From Desulfobacteraceae bacterium (GTDB lineage Bacteria; Desulfobacterota; Desulfobacteria; Desulfobacterales; Desulfobacteraceae): DNA of 5,268 nt. The position numbers and the translations under genes were made by a program. The stretch is taken from assembly GCA_030638935.1 (NCBI GenBank), contig DAOWDR010000352.1, positions 1 through 5,268 of the forward strand, written 5' to 3'. Positions 1-5,268 of this stretch are shown in pieces. Position 1 is the stretch's first letter; each line of letters starts with the position of its first letter. Below the pieces are notes generated by a model. It had not been told where the DNA came from. It ran no database searches and was given only the letters and a program-made list of their open reading frames with translations.

Positions 1-2
1 AA

Positions 3-62
3 GACAATAGTTTGATTGCCATTTCCCGCCAGATAGCCAAATATCATCCGCCAGTTAATTAA
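3..62 (+). CDS. Possible C-terminal end of an upstream gene (5' truncated)
   Basis: Reading from base 3, one frame stays open for 19 codons and stops at TAA (60-62); the peptide ends ISRQIAKYHPPVN. The other two plus frames stop within the first 15 bases. The segment is too short to assign a family, and 19 open codons are not significant by chance. It is listed because the following 200 bases look intergenic and contain a promoter, which would suit a gene ending here. A minus-strand reading of the same bases is also open, so even the strand is uncertain. Confidence 0.25.
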   Translation, partial: DNSLIAISRQIAKYHPPVN

Positions 63-181
63 ACGGTACCAGTTGCTCTGATAAAAATATTTTTTCTTTG
101 TCCATAAAAAAGTATGGATTAGCTAACTTTTTTATGGCCTTATATTTTACCCGGCCCAGGGCAGAAAAGCCTGAATTCCTC

Positions 182-210
182 TTGACTTGTCCATTCCTGA
201 ATTTTATAAA
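182..210 (+). promoter_or_regulatory. Sigma70-type promoter for the DUF2231 gene
   Basis: A -35 box TTGACT (182-187, 5 of 6 to TTGACA) and a -10 box TATAAA (205-210, 5 of 6 to TATAAT) are separated by the ideal 17 bp. Transcription would start near 217, giving a leader of about 55 nt before the ATG at 272. The promoter lies inside an upstream TTG-initiated extension of the reading frame, which argues that the extension is not translated. This is predicted from sequence only. Confidence 0.6.
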
Positions 211-260
211 TAAATACTATTTTTCAACAGCCTTAAATGACAGTCAAACACAATTAAAAA

Positions 261-267
261 AAGGTGA
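261..267 (+). promoter_or_regulatory. Ribosome binding site that fixes the start at 272
   Basis: AAGGTGA precedes the ATG at 272 by 4 nt (7 nt measured from the AAGG core). The in-frame TTG at 98 has no comparable purine-rich site. Together with the promoter at 182-210, this decides for the shorter protein. Confidence 0.7.
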
Positions 268-271
268 TTCC

Positions 272-634
272 ATGACAGAAACGATTTTTGAATTTTTGAG
301 CAAGATCGGTTTTACACATCCGCTTCATCCTGCATTCACTCATATTCCCATGGGCATGGTAATGGGGGCCGTGGCCTTCAGGCTTGCCTCATTTTTGCCC
401 AGGTTGAAGGTTTTAGCAAAAACAGGATATCATTGTGTTATTTTCGGGCTGTTGGGAATAGCACCAACCGCTTTTGCAGGATACCTGGACTGGCAGCACA
501 CCTATGGGGGTGCCTGGGAATTTTTAATTATATTGAAAATGGCGCTTGCCAGTGTCCTGACCATTGTTCTTCTATCCATTGCAATCATGGATGACCCTGA
601 AAACCCCAAACTGGATAAAAAAACAGGGCTTTAG
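272..634 (+). CDS. DUF2231-like small integral membrane protein, ended by an in-frame TAG
   Basis: This 120-residue product has an N-terminal histidine motif, HPLHPAFTHIPMG (residues 16-28), resembling the HPxxxHxP signature of DUF2231 membrane proteins. Hydrophobic segments lie at about 24-42, 54-72 and 84-106, followed by a polar tail rich in Asp, Pro and Lys. Histidines at 16, 19, 24, 54 and 76 could bind a metal or haem, but the family has no settled function and none is assigned here. DUF2231 proteins usually have four membrane helices and end in a Gly-Gly-Glu-Leu-x-Tyr-like motif. Only three helices are present before the TAG, and the fourth appears in frame just after it, so the gene may be interrupted or read through. 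The start at 272 is chosen for its ribosome binding site and promoter; the frame is open back to a TTG at 98, but that part is low-complexity and unlike the family. The gene converges on msrAB. Confidence 0.75.
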   Translation: MTETIFEFLSKIGFTHPLHPAFTHIPMGMVMGAVAFRLASFLPRLKVLAKTGYHCVIFGLLGIAPTAFAGYLDWQHTYGGAWEFLIILKMALASVLTIVLLSIAIMDDPENPKLDKKTGL

Positions 635-697
635 ATTTTGATTGTTCTGCTGGCAATTGGTCTCGGTTTTTCCGGGGGTGAATTGCAATATGGATAA
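635..697 (+). other. In-frame continuation of the DUF2231 gene beyond the amber codon
   Basis: Immediately after the TAG at 632-634 the same frame runs 20 codons to TAA (695-697). It encodes a hydrophobic stretch ILIVLLAIGLGFSGG followed by ELQYG. This fits the expected fourth transmembrane helix and the closing GGEL-x-Y-x-G-like motif of DUF2231 proteins. With it the protein would have 140 residues plus whatever is placed at codon 121. Openness over 20 codons alone is not significant; the argument rests on hydrophobicity and the family-like ending. Explanations are a nonsense mutation, a sequencing error, leaky readthrough, or pyrrolysine insertion. Confidence 0.55.
653..686 (+). other. Imperfect stem-loop just after the amber codon
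   Basis: Outer arms GCAATT (653-658) and AATTGC (681-686) are perfectly complementary. Inside them TCTCGG (661-666) can pair with CCGGGG (672-677) across a TTTTT loop, using two or three G-U pairs that exist only in the plus-strand transcript. There is no T-run after it on either strand, so it is not a canonical intrinsic terminator. It lies between two convergent genes and inside the continuation frame, so it could affect termination, mRNA stability or readthrough, or mean nothing. Confidence 0.3.
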
Positions 698-718
698 AGG
701 GGCCAGATTCTAATAATA

Positions 719-1852
719 TCAGTCAAACAGGTGTGCCAGGTTTGAATACCCCTCTTTATCCATCTCTTCCTTTGGTATAAATTTAAGGGAGGCCGAATTA
801 ATGCAATACCGCAATTTTGTGGGCCCAGGGCCATCATTAAAGATATGGCCAAGATGGGTATCCCCTGTTTTACTTCTCACCTCCACCCGTTTCATGAAAA
901 ACGAATTGTCTTCAATTTCCAGAACCTCGGTACCATCTATGGATTTGGTAAAACTGGGCCATCCGGTTCCGGAATCAAATTTGTTCGTGGATGAAAACAA
1001 GGCTTTGTTTGAGATAATGTCTACATATATTCCTTGTCTTTTATTGTCCCAGTATGTGTTGTTAAAGGCAGGTTCTGTTCCATTTTCCCGGGTCACCCTA
1101 TACTGGAGCGGAGTGAGCCTTTTTTTCAAAAGTTCATCGGTGGGTAGACTCTGTTCCAAGGGCTCTTCCAGGGCCTGGGTCACAGGGTCCGTCTTTTGTT
1201 CAAAAATGCGACTATTGCCGTTTTTCCAGAATTTTTTAATGAAATTATCCCTGCCTGATCCGGCCCGGTAATATTTATACCGGATGGGGTTCTTTTTATA
1301 ATAATCCTGGTGATAGGTTTCTGCCGGGTAAAAGTGGGTTGCTAAAATCACCTGGGTGGCAACAGGGCTGTCAAATATCTTTGAGGTATCAATGCGATGA
1401 ATAAGTTCTTTGGCCTGGGCCTTTTGAGCATCTGTGTGAAAAAAAACAGCGGATCGGTATTGATTCCCCCTGTCCACAAAGGACCCATGGGCATCTGTGG
1501 GATCTATCTGTTGGAAAAAAATTTCCAACAGGGTTTTATAGGATATGATATCAGGGTCATAGGTGATCTGGATGGCTTCAAAATGGCCGGTAGCACCTGA
1601 AGATACCTGATCATAGGTCGGGTTTTCTTCCGGTCCGCTGGTATACCCTGAGATAACATCAACTACTCCTTTAACTTTTTCAAAACTTGACTCCACACAC
1701 CAAAAACAACCACCTGCAAAGGTTGCAGTTTCAATTTGATCACTTTTTTCCACGAAGTCCTCCTTGGGCTCGATACCGGGTCCGTTGTTGGCAGATAACA
1801 GAATCCCTGCCGGGATAACAAAGGCCAATGATAATAAAAATAAAAATTTCAT
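719..1852 (-). CDS. msrAB: Secreted bifunctional methionine sulfoxide reductase MsrA-MsrB
   Basis: This enzyme reduces both stereoisomers of methionine sulfoxide in oxidised proteins. Residues 1-21 form a Sec-type signal peptide (Lys2, hydrophobic core, likely cleavage after Leu-Ser-Ala21; no lipobox Cys), so it probably acts in the periplasm. The MsrA domain (about 42-205) carries the catalytic motif GGCFWC with Cys49 and Cys52, ATGHFEAI around 87-94, and the PAETYHQDYY block near 176-185. The MsrB domain (about 240-365) shows RVTRENGTEPAF, YWDN, FDSGTGWPSF, THLGHIFNDGPG and RYCINSASL, with Cys350 catalytic. It lacks both CxxC zinc pairs found in many MsrBs. The protein has only these three cysteines: MsrA has no C-terminal resolving Cys, so Cys52 may serve, and MsrB has Thr296 where a resolving Cys often sits. 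At 377 residues it resembles the Msr part of Neisseria PilB without the thioredoxin-like domain, so an external reductant is implied. The ATG has GGGGTGA (1856-1862) 3 nt upstream. It lies 114 bp downstream of the arginine kinase. Confidence 0.95.
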   Translation of the reverse strand: MKFLFLLSLAFVIPAGILLSANNGPGIEPKEDFVEKSDQIETATFAGGCFWCVESSFEKVKGVVDVISGYTSGPEENPTYDQVSSGATGHFEAIQITYDPDIISYKTLLEIFFQQIDPTDAHGSFVDRGNQYRSAVFFHTDAQKAQAKELIHRIDTSKIFDSPVATQVILATHFYPAETYHQDYYKKNPIRYKYYRAGSGRDNFIKKFWKNGNSRIFEQKTDPVTQALEEPLEQSLPTDELLKKRLTPLQYRVTRENGTEPAFNNTYWDNKRQGIYVDIISNKALFSSTNKFDSGTGWPSFTKSIDGTEVLEIEDNSFFMKRVEVRSKTGDTHLGHIFNDGPGPTKLRYCINSASLKFIPKEEMDKEGYSNLAHLFD

Positions 1853-1887
1853 GATTCACCCCATCATTGTAAGTTGCGACTAACTTT

Positions 1888-1915
1888 AAGATAGGTATTA
1901 AAGAAGGGATGGCAA
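1888..1915 (-). promoter_or_regulatory. Candidate promoter of msrAB
   Basis: On the minus strand, TTGCCA (1910-1915, 5 of 6 to the -35 consensus) is followed after 16 bp by TATCTT (1888-1893, 4 of 6 to the -10 consensus). The predicted start near 1881 leaves a leader of about 30 nt before the msrAB ATG. It is of moderate quality, but it sits well in the 114 bp gap and suggests msrAB can be transcribed separately from the arginine kinase. No clear intrinsic terminator separates the two genes, so some readthrough transcription is possible. Confidence 0.4.
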
Positions 1916-1966
1916 GTGCGTATCTAAAAAGAAAGGCACTGAAAATTTGAATCTAAAGATGTAGTG

Positions 1967-2989
1967 TTAGAGATTTTTTTCAGCCTCGATAATCGCAGCT
2001 ACACCTGTGTGGAGATTTTTGATAATCCGGGTTTCACTGATTCCCAGTCTCTGCTTGTTGGAGATATCAAAAATACCCTTATCAATGGATGTTTTTTCTC
2101 CACCTGTTCCCCTGATCTGAAGTTGATATCGGTTTACCAGACTCTTTAAGAGTTTATGATTTTTTTCAAGTTTTCTTAAACGGATATGGACGCCTGCCCG
2201 CATGGCGGTTCCGATATTGGTGGGGCAGGAGGTCAAAAATCCGTATTTTTTATCAAAGGCAAATTCAAGGCGATGGCTCAAATGATCCAAACCAAGCCGA
2301 AGCCGGTTAAATACCCCACAAATATCTGAAGAGGATTCCATGGAAATAATTCTTAAATGATCCTCTTCATTGACCCAGATCATAAACTTTTTATCATTGC
2401 TTGCAAAAATTCCCCTTGAATCCGGAAAATCCCGGTTTATACCGGCAGCATCCTGGAACCTATCCCCCTTGGGAAATGCAAGTTTTCTGGCTAAAAGATC
2501 CTGGATTTGTGAAGGTGCCAGTCCCTTGAATGGAAGATACCCGCCCTTTAGATCCCGGGGCAAACTTTGGACTGCTTCAGATACAAGGGATTCAACCTGG
2601 CTTCTGTTTTGGTGGGTAATGTGGCAGGGAAAGGAAAATCCTTTAAGATTCCGGGCCACCCTAACCCTGGCAGACAGGATAAAGGCCTTGTCCGGATCCA
2701 ATGGAGCAAGGAGGATTTGATCAAGGCCGGGTTTATGCTCAAAGGTTTCTTCCACTGCATGGTATGCATGGATAATGGGATCCAGTATAGGGGAAAATAG
2801 ATTATAGGATTGGGCGTCTCCAGCATAGATTCCGATATGGCTGTCCGGGTTTTTAATCCCTGATTGGATGGCAGCCCCAAGGGTGAATCCGGTCCTAGTT
2901 TCCAGGGGGGCCAATTGTCCAAATAAAGCCGGGGTCAGGTATTGCTTTATCAGGGCGCAGGAATCAGGATGGAATTTAGGAAATACCAA
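1967..2989 (-). CDS. Two-domain ATP:guanidino phosphotransferase, probably arginine kinase
   Basis: This cytosolic enzyme would reversibly transfer phosphate from ATP to arginine, buffering ATP. All parts of an animal-type phosphagen kinase are present in 340 residues: the helical N-terminal domain (about 1-90) and the catalytic domain (about 100-338). The guanidino-specificity loop IQSGIKNPDSHIGIYAGD (41-58), with Tyr55, matches arginine kinases rather than creatine kinases. The catalytic NEEDH is at 207-211, the reactive Cys255 is in TSCPTN, and Glu298 in RGTGGE matches the second substrate-binding glutamate of arginine kinases. Nucleotide-binding arginines correspond to Arg108, Arg110, Arg213, Arg264 and Arg293. 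McsB protein-arginine kinase is unlikely, because McsB lacks the N-terminal domain and no clpC or ctsR is nearby. The start is a TTG (2989-2987); the frame is closed by a stop only eight codons upstream and holds no ATG or GTG start there, and the ribosome site is poor. It follows the Cys4 protein by 14 bp, so translational coupling is likely. Arginine as substrate is inferred from motifs. Confidence 0.93.
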   Translation of the reverse strand: MVFPKFHPDSCALIKQYLTPALFGQLAPLETRTGFTLGAAIQSGIKNPDSHIGIYAGDAQSYNLFSPILDPIIHAYHAVEETFEHKPGLDQILLAPLDPDKAFILSARVRVARNLKGFSFPCHITHQNRSQVESLVSEAVQSLPRDLKGGYLPFKGLAPSQIQDLLARKLAFPKGDRFQDAAGINRDFPDSRGIFASNDKKFMIWVNEEDHLRIISMESSSDICGVFNRLRLGLDHLSHRLEFAFDKKYGFLTSCPTNIGTAMRAGVHIRLRKLEKNHKLLKSLVNRYQLQIRGTGGEKTSIDKGIFDISNKQRLGISETRIIKNLHTGVAAIIEAEKNL

Positions 2990-3003
2990 TGGCTGTATCT
3001 TTG

Positions 3004-3195
3004 TTAGTTTTCATAGGCAGAGGCTTGAGAAGAAACCCCCCTGGCAAGCGTTGTCTGGATTTTGTCAAGCACCAGGCATTGGGCGTGGCATTTGGGCAGA
3101 TCCTTTTTGTCTTCGCAGTTTAAACAGGGGCTCTTGGTCAAATAACCAATTTCAAAATCAAACAGGTCTCTTTTTATTGAATTGTTCATATGCAT
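3004..3195 (-). CDS. Small four-cysteine protein upstream of arginine kinase, function unknown
   Basis: I do not recognise a named family. The 63-residue product has no signal peptide or membrane segment. Four cysteines are spaced C24-x2-C27-x8-C36-x3-C40 in a Lys/Asp-rich stretch (PCLNCEDKKDLPKCHAQC), a layout that could bind zinc or an Fe-S cluster or form disulfides. A helix-prone segment LVLDKIQTTLA follows. It starts at ATG 3195 or the second ATG at 3189; neither has a strong ribosome site. It is likely real because it directly follows a near-consensus promoter, ends 14 bp before the arginine kinase, and fills the gap neatly. The pairing suggests a role with the kinase, perhaps as regulator or partner. 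A loose analogy is the zinc-binding McsA that accompanies McsB, but no UVR domain or sequence similarity is visible here. Confidence 0.65.
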   Translation of the reverse strand: MHMNNSIKRDLFDFEIGYLTKSPCLNCEDKKDLPKCHAQCLVLDKIQTTLARGVSSQASAYEN

Positions 3196-3220
3196 TCATA
3201 TTTAAAAAATTAAAAAATAA

Positions 3221-3250
3221 ATTATATATCAAATTTCAGGGTGTCGTCAA
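3221..3250 (-). promoter_or_regulatory. Strong sigma70-type promoter for the Cys4 protein and arginine kinase
   Basis: On the minus strand, TTGACG (3245-3250, 5 of 6) precedes a perfect TATAAT (3221-3226) by 18 bp. Transcription would begin near 3214, about 20 nt upstream of the first ATG of the small gene. The rest of the gap between the hybrid kinase and the small gene (3196-3336) is very AT-rich and holds no other supported feature. No operator-like palindrome stands out beyond AT-rich self-complementary runs. Confidence 0.65.
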
Positions 3251-3336
3251 TATCCAACAAGGGTTTGCGAAAAATAATCTGGTTTTAAATTAATTTTTAA
3301 CAAATATACTGGGAAAATATTATACAGGTTGGTCTT

Positions 3337-5268
3337 TTATGCCGGGTATGGTCGATTTGGAAAGACAGGTTTGCCCCCTGCAGTTCTGATTGAAGATAGG
3401 TTTGCTATTTTTTCGGACAATTCAGCCATGGTAACAGGTTTTTGCATAAACCCTTTAGCTCCCCCATCCAAAATTTTTTGTACTGTTTCCGTGATTGCAT
3501 ACCCACTCATGACTATTGTATCCATTTCTGGGTGGGTTTTTACAAAAAACGGAAAAACAATGTCACCATTCATGTCAGGAAGAATAAAATCAAGTAATGC
3601 CAGATCAATAGAACCTTTATATGATTTAACCAGATTTATGGCTTTTTTACCTGTGGCTGCTCCAAGTACTCTATGGCCCATTCTTTCCAACATCATTTTC
3701 ATAACCCTCATAACGGCTTCTTCATCTTCCACGAGCAATATGGTAAGTGCCTTTTTTGCGGGGTGAAGTTTGCATCCAGGCTCTTGGGCTTTGTGTACAG
3801 TTATAATTGGTAAAAATGCTTTTACAATTGTACCTTTTTTAGGTTTGGAAATAATTGAAATATAACCGTTGTGGTTTTTAATAATTCCATAGGCGGCCGA
3901 TAGTCCCAAACCTCTGCCTGCAAACTTTGTGGTGAAGAAAGGTTCAAAAATTCTTTTTTTAGTTTGAGAATCAATACCCGGCCCATCATCGCTGATGGTC
4001 AGGCAAATATAGTCTTTTTCAAACTTAATATTTAATTGTTCAAAATCCTTTTGCTCGATTTTTTCTTTTTTACAGACTATTTTGATTGTCCCAATTTTGT
4101 TGGTTGCTTCAAGGGCATTTTTTAAAATTGCAGATAAAAACATCTGTATCTGAGGTTTATCCGCTTTTATATAATGATCCTCCCCGGAAAAATCCGTAAT
4201 CAGCTTAATCCCGGGTGGAAACCCAAGTTTGAGATGTTCAATGGTTTGCCTAATAAATTTTGATAAAATAAAGGTTTGGGCCTGGTATTTCCCTCCCCGG
4301 GCATAGGCCAGAAAAGAGGTGGTCAGCTGTGCCATTTTTTGGGTTGCATCCTGCATCACCAGGGTATGATTTTTTAATTGTGAATTTTTTGGAAATTTCG
4401 CATCAACCAGATCCAAATGACCAGTTATAACGGAAAGTGAATTATTGAACTGATGAGCAATACCACCGGCAAGAGTTCCAAGGCTTTCGAGTTTTTTTAA
4501 GGATTCATGTGTTTTCTCATGTTGTTTAAAAAGTTTTTCATACTTTTTTTTTGACGTAATGTCGTAGGCTGTTTCAAGTCTGACAATTCTTCCGTCAACC
4601 CACTCAATGGCTTTATCGATAATACGATAAAACTTTTTTGTTTTTTCATTATGAAATTCCCATTCATATGGTTCAGTAGGCAGGCAATTGTCATCGATAA
4701 TTCTTGGGTTTGTGCAAAAGGGACACGGCCCGGTCTGATTCTTTTGAATAATTTGCCAACATTTTTGGCCGGCTAAATTTTCATGGCCGTGGTATCCTAG
4801 TTCATTGTTAAATTTTTTATTTGTATATAACAATTCATAGGTTTCCATATCAGAGACATAAATAACGGCTTCAATGGAATCAAAAATTTTTGTAATGGTT
4901 GATAGTGCTGCTTCTGTATTTTGTTTTATTTCGTGGTCGTTTTTTAGCTGGTTATATCTTGACTCAGCCGACTTGACAGCCTTGAATAGAATGCCATGAT
5001 CGCTGACAGGTTTTTTGAAAAATTCAAATGCCTGCTTTTTAAACGCTTTTTTTGTGTTTTCCATATCTGCATGGCCGGTATAAAAAATCAATTGCACAAA
5101 CGGGTCAATTTTTTTTAGATTACGAAAAAGATCAAACCCGTTCATTTTTGGCATTTGGATGTCCGTTAAAATAACTTTGACCGGAGAAGTTCTAAACAAT
5201 TCAATTGCTTCCGATCCATTGGATGATACTTGTACTTTCATCCCCCTATTTTCAAATAAAAATTTTAA
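3337..5268 (-). CDS. Hybrid histidine kinase REC-PAS-HisKA-HATPase-REC (N-terminus beyond the window)
   Basis: This is a soluble two-component signalling protein with no membrane segment. Residues are numbered from the Met at 5241. An N-terminal receiver (up to about 92) has phospho-acceptor Asp27 in LTDIQMPKMNG, switch Thr55 and Lys77. A PAS domain (about 113-228) carries cysteines 161, 173, 176 and 186, including a CPFC motif. HisKA has the phosphorylated His263 in GGIAHQFNN. The ATPase shows N-box LKNALEA (373-379), DDGPGI (418-423), FEPFFTTK and GRGLGLSAAYGI. The C-terminal receiver (about 500-617) has acidic Glu505/Asp506, phospho-acceptor Asp551, Ser579 at the switch position, and Lys601. 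The Met at 5241 is not the start. The frame is open to the window edge, reading LKFLFENRG just before it, which is normal receiver sequence, and the acidic pocket of the first receiver is still missing. Signals would enter by the PAS domain or by phosphorylation of the first receiver. No cognate partner or DNA-binding output is visible. Confidence 0.92.
   Translation of the reverse strand, partial: LKFLFENRGMKVQVSSNGSEAIELFRTSPVKVILTDIQMPKMNGFDLFRNLKKIDPFVQLIFYTGHADMENTKKAFKKQAFEFFKKPVSDHGILFKAVKSAESRYNQLKNDHEIKQNTEAALSTITKIFDSIEAVIYVSDMETYELLYTNKKFNNELGYHGHENLAGQKCWQIIQKNQTGPCPFCTNPRIIDDNCLPTEPYEWEFHNEKTKKFYRIIDKAIEWVDGRIVRLETAYDITSKKKYEKLFKQHEKTHESLKKLESLGTLAGGIAHQFNNSLSVITGHLDLVDAKFPKNSQLKNHTLVMQDATQKMAQLTTSFLAYARGGKYQAQTFILSKFIRQTIEHLKLGFPPGIKLITDFSGEDHYIKADKPQIQMFLSAILKNALEATNKIGTIKIVCKKEKIEQKDFEQLNIKFEKDYICLTISDDGPGIDSQTKKRIFEPFFTTKFAGRGLGLSAAYGIIKNHNGYISIISKPKKGTIVKAFLPIITVHKAQEPGCKLHPAKKALTILLVEDEEAVMRVMKMMLERMGHRVLGAATGKKAINLVKSYKGSIDLALLDFILPDMNGDIVFPFFVKTHPEMDTIVMSGYAITETVQKILDGGAKGFMQKPVTMAELSEKIANLSSIRTAGGKPVFPNRPYPA

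Noticed and set aside
84..118. AT palindrome AAAAATATTTTT and the TCCATA/TATGGA inverted repeat as a terminator or operator
   Set aside because: The stems are short and nearly all A-T, with no T-run at a suitable distance and no second copy elsewhere in the window.
98..271. TTG-initiated N-terminal extension of the DUF2231 protein
   Set aside because: It contains the predicted promoter, has no ribosome site, and the added 58 residues do not resemble the family. The ATG at 272 has a good ribosome site.
653..686. Bidirectional intrinsic terminator between the convergent genes
   Set aside because: There is no T-run on either side, and on the minus strand the inner stem is weakened by C-A mismatches. 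It is kept only as an unexplained stem-loop.
801..1271. 156-codon open frame on the plus strand
   Set aside because: It lies wholly antisense to the well-conserved MsrB and linker region of msrAB and shows no recognisable motifs or ribosome site.
1932..1965. Hairpin after the arginine kinase as a terminator
   Set aside because: Only a 4-bp CACT/AGTG match with a long loop can be formed, so it is too weak to call.
1967..2989. McsB-type protein arginine kinase
   Set aside because: The N-terminal helical domain and guanidino-specificity loop of free-arginine kinases are present, and the clpC/ctsR context is missing.
3319..3324. Second TATAAT on the minus strand just after the hybrid kinase stop
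   Set aside because: No sequence resembling a -35 box is found 16-18 bp upstream, and AT-rich spacers often contain such hexamers by chance.
4497..4694. 65-codon minus-strand frame inside the hybrid kinase
   Set aside because: It is a shifted frame within the conserved PAS-HisKA linker of the kinase and has no independent support.

Overview
The window most resembles a piece of chromosome from a free-living, moderately AT-rich deltaproteobacterium, probably of the Desulfobacter/Desulfobacula/Desulfobacterium type. This is an inference from three things: a full-length two-domain arginine kinase (known from a few bacteria, including Desulfotalea and Myxococcus), a cytosolic REC-PAS-HisKA-HATPase-REC hybrid kinase with a cysteine-bearing PAS domain, and general protein style. 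No rRNA, tRNA, CRISPR array, transposase or other mobile signature is visible.

Layout, left to right. Bases 1-62 may hold the last codons of an upstream plus-strand gene. Bases 63-271 are non-coding and carry a good sigma70-type promoter for a small plus-strand membrane protein of the DUF2231 type (272-634). That protein ends at a TAG, but the same frame continues for 20 codons that look like the missing fourth transmembrane helix and C-terminal motif of the family, ending in TAA at 695-697. All remaining genes are on the minus strand and converge on it. They are a secreted MsrA-MsrB fusion (719-1852, own promoter), an arginine kinase (1967-2989, TTG start), a 63-residue four-cysteine protein 14 bp upstream of the kinase (3004-3195) behind a near-consensus promoter (3221-3250), and a large hybrid histidine kinase (3337-5268) whose true N-terminus lies beyond the right edge.

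How the genes fit together. The four-cysteine protein and the arginine kinase look like a two-gene operon: an ATP-buffering phosphagen enzyme with an uncharacterised, possibly metal-binding partner. The MsrAB enzyme would repair oxidised methionines outside the cytoplasm. Both could serve an anaerobe facing fluctuating energy supply or oxygen, but they have separate promoters, and a shared programme is only an inference. The hybrid kinase is a soluble signalling protein with no visible functional link to its neighbours.

Points most worth a second look: the in-frame amber codon in the DUF2231 gene (nonsense mutation, sequencing error, readthrough or pyrrolysine), the animal-type arginine kinase paired with a Cys4 miniprotein, and an MsrAB with only three cysteines, so that its MsrB half has no resolving cysteine of its own.
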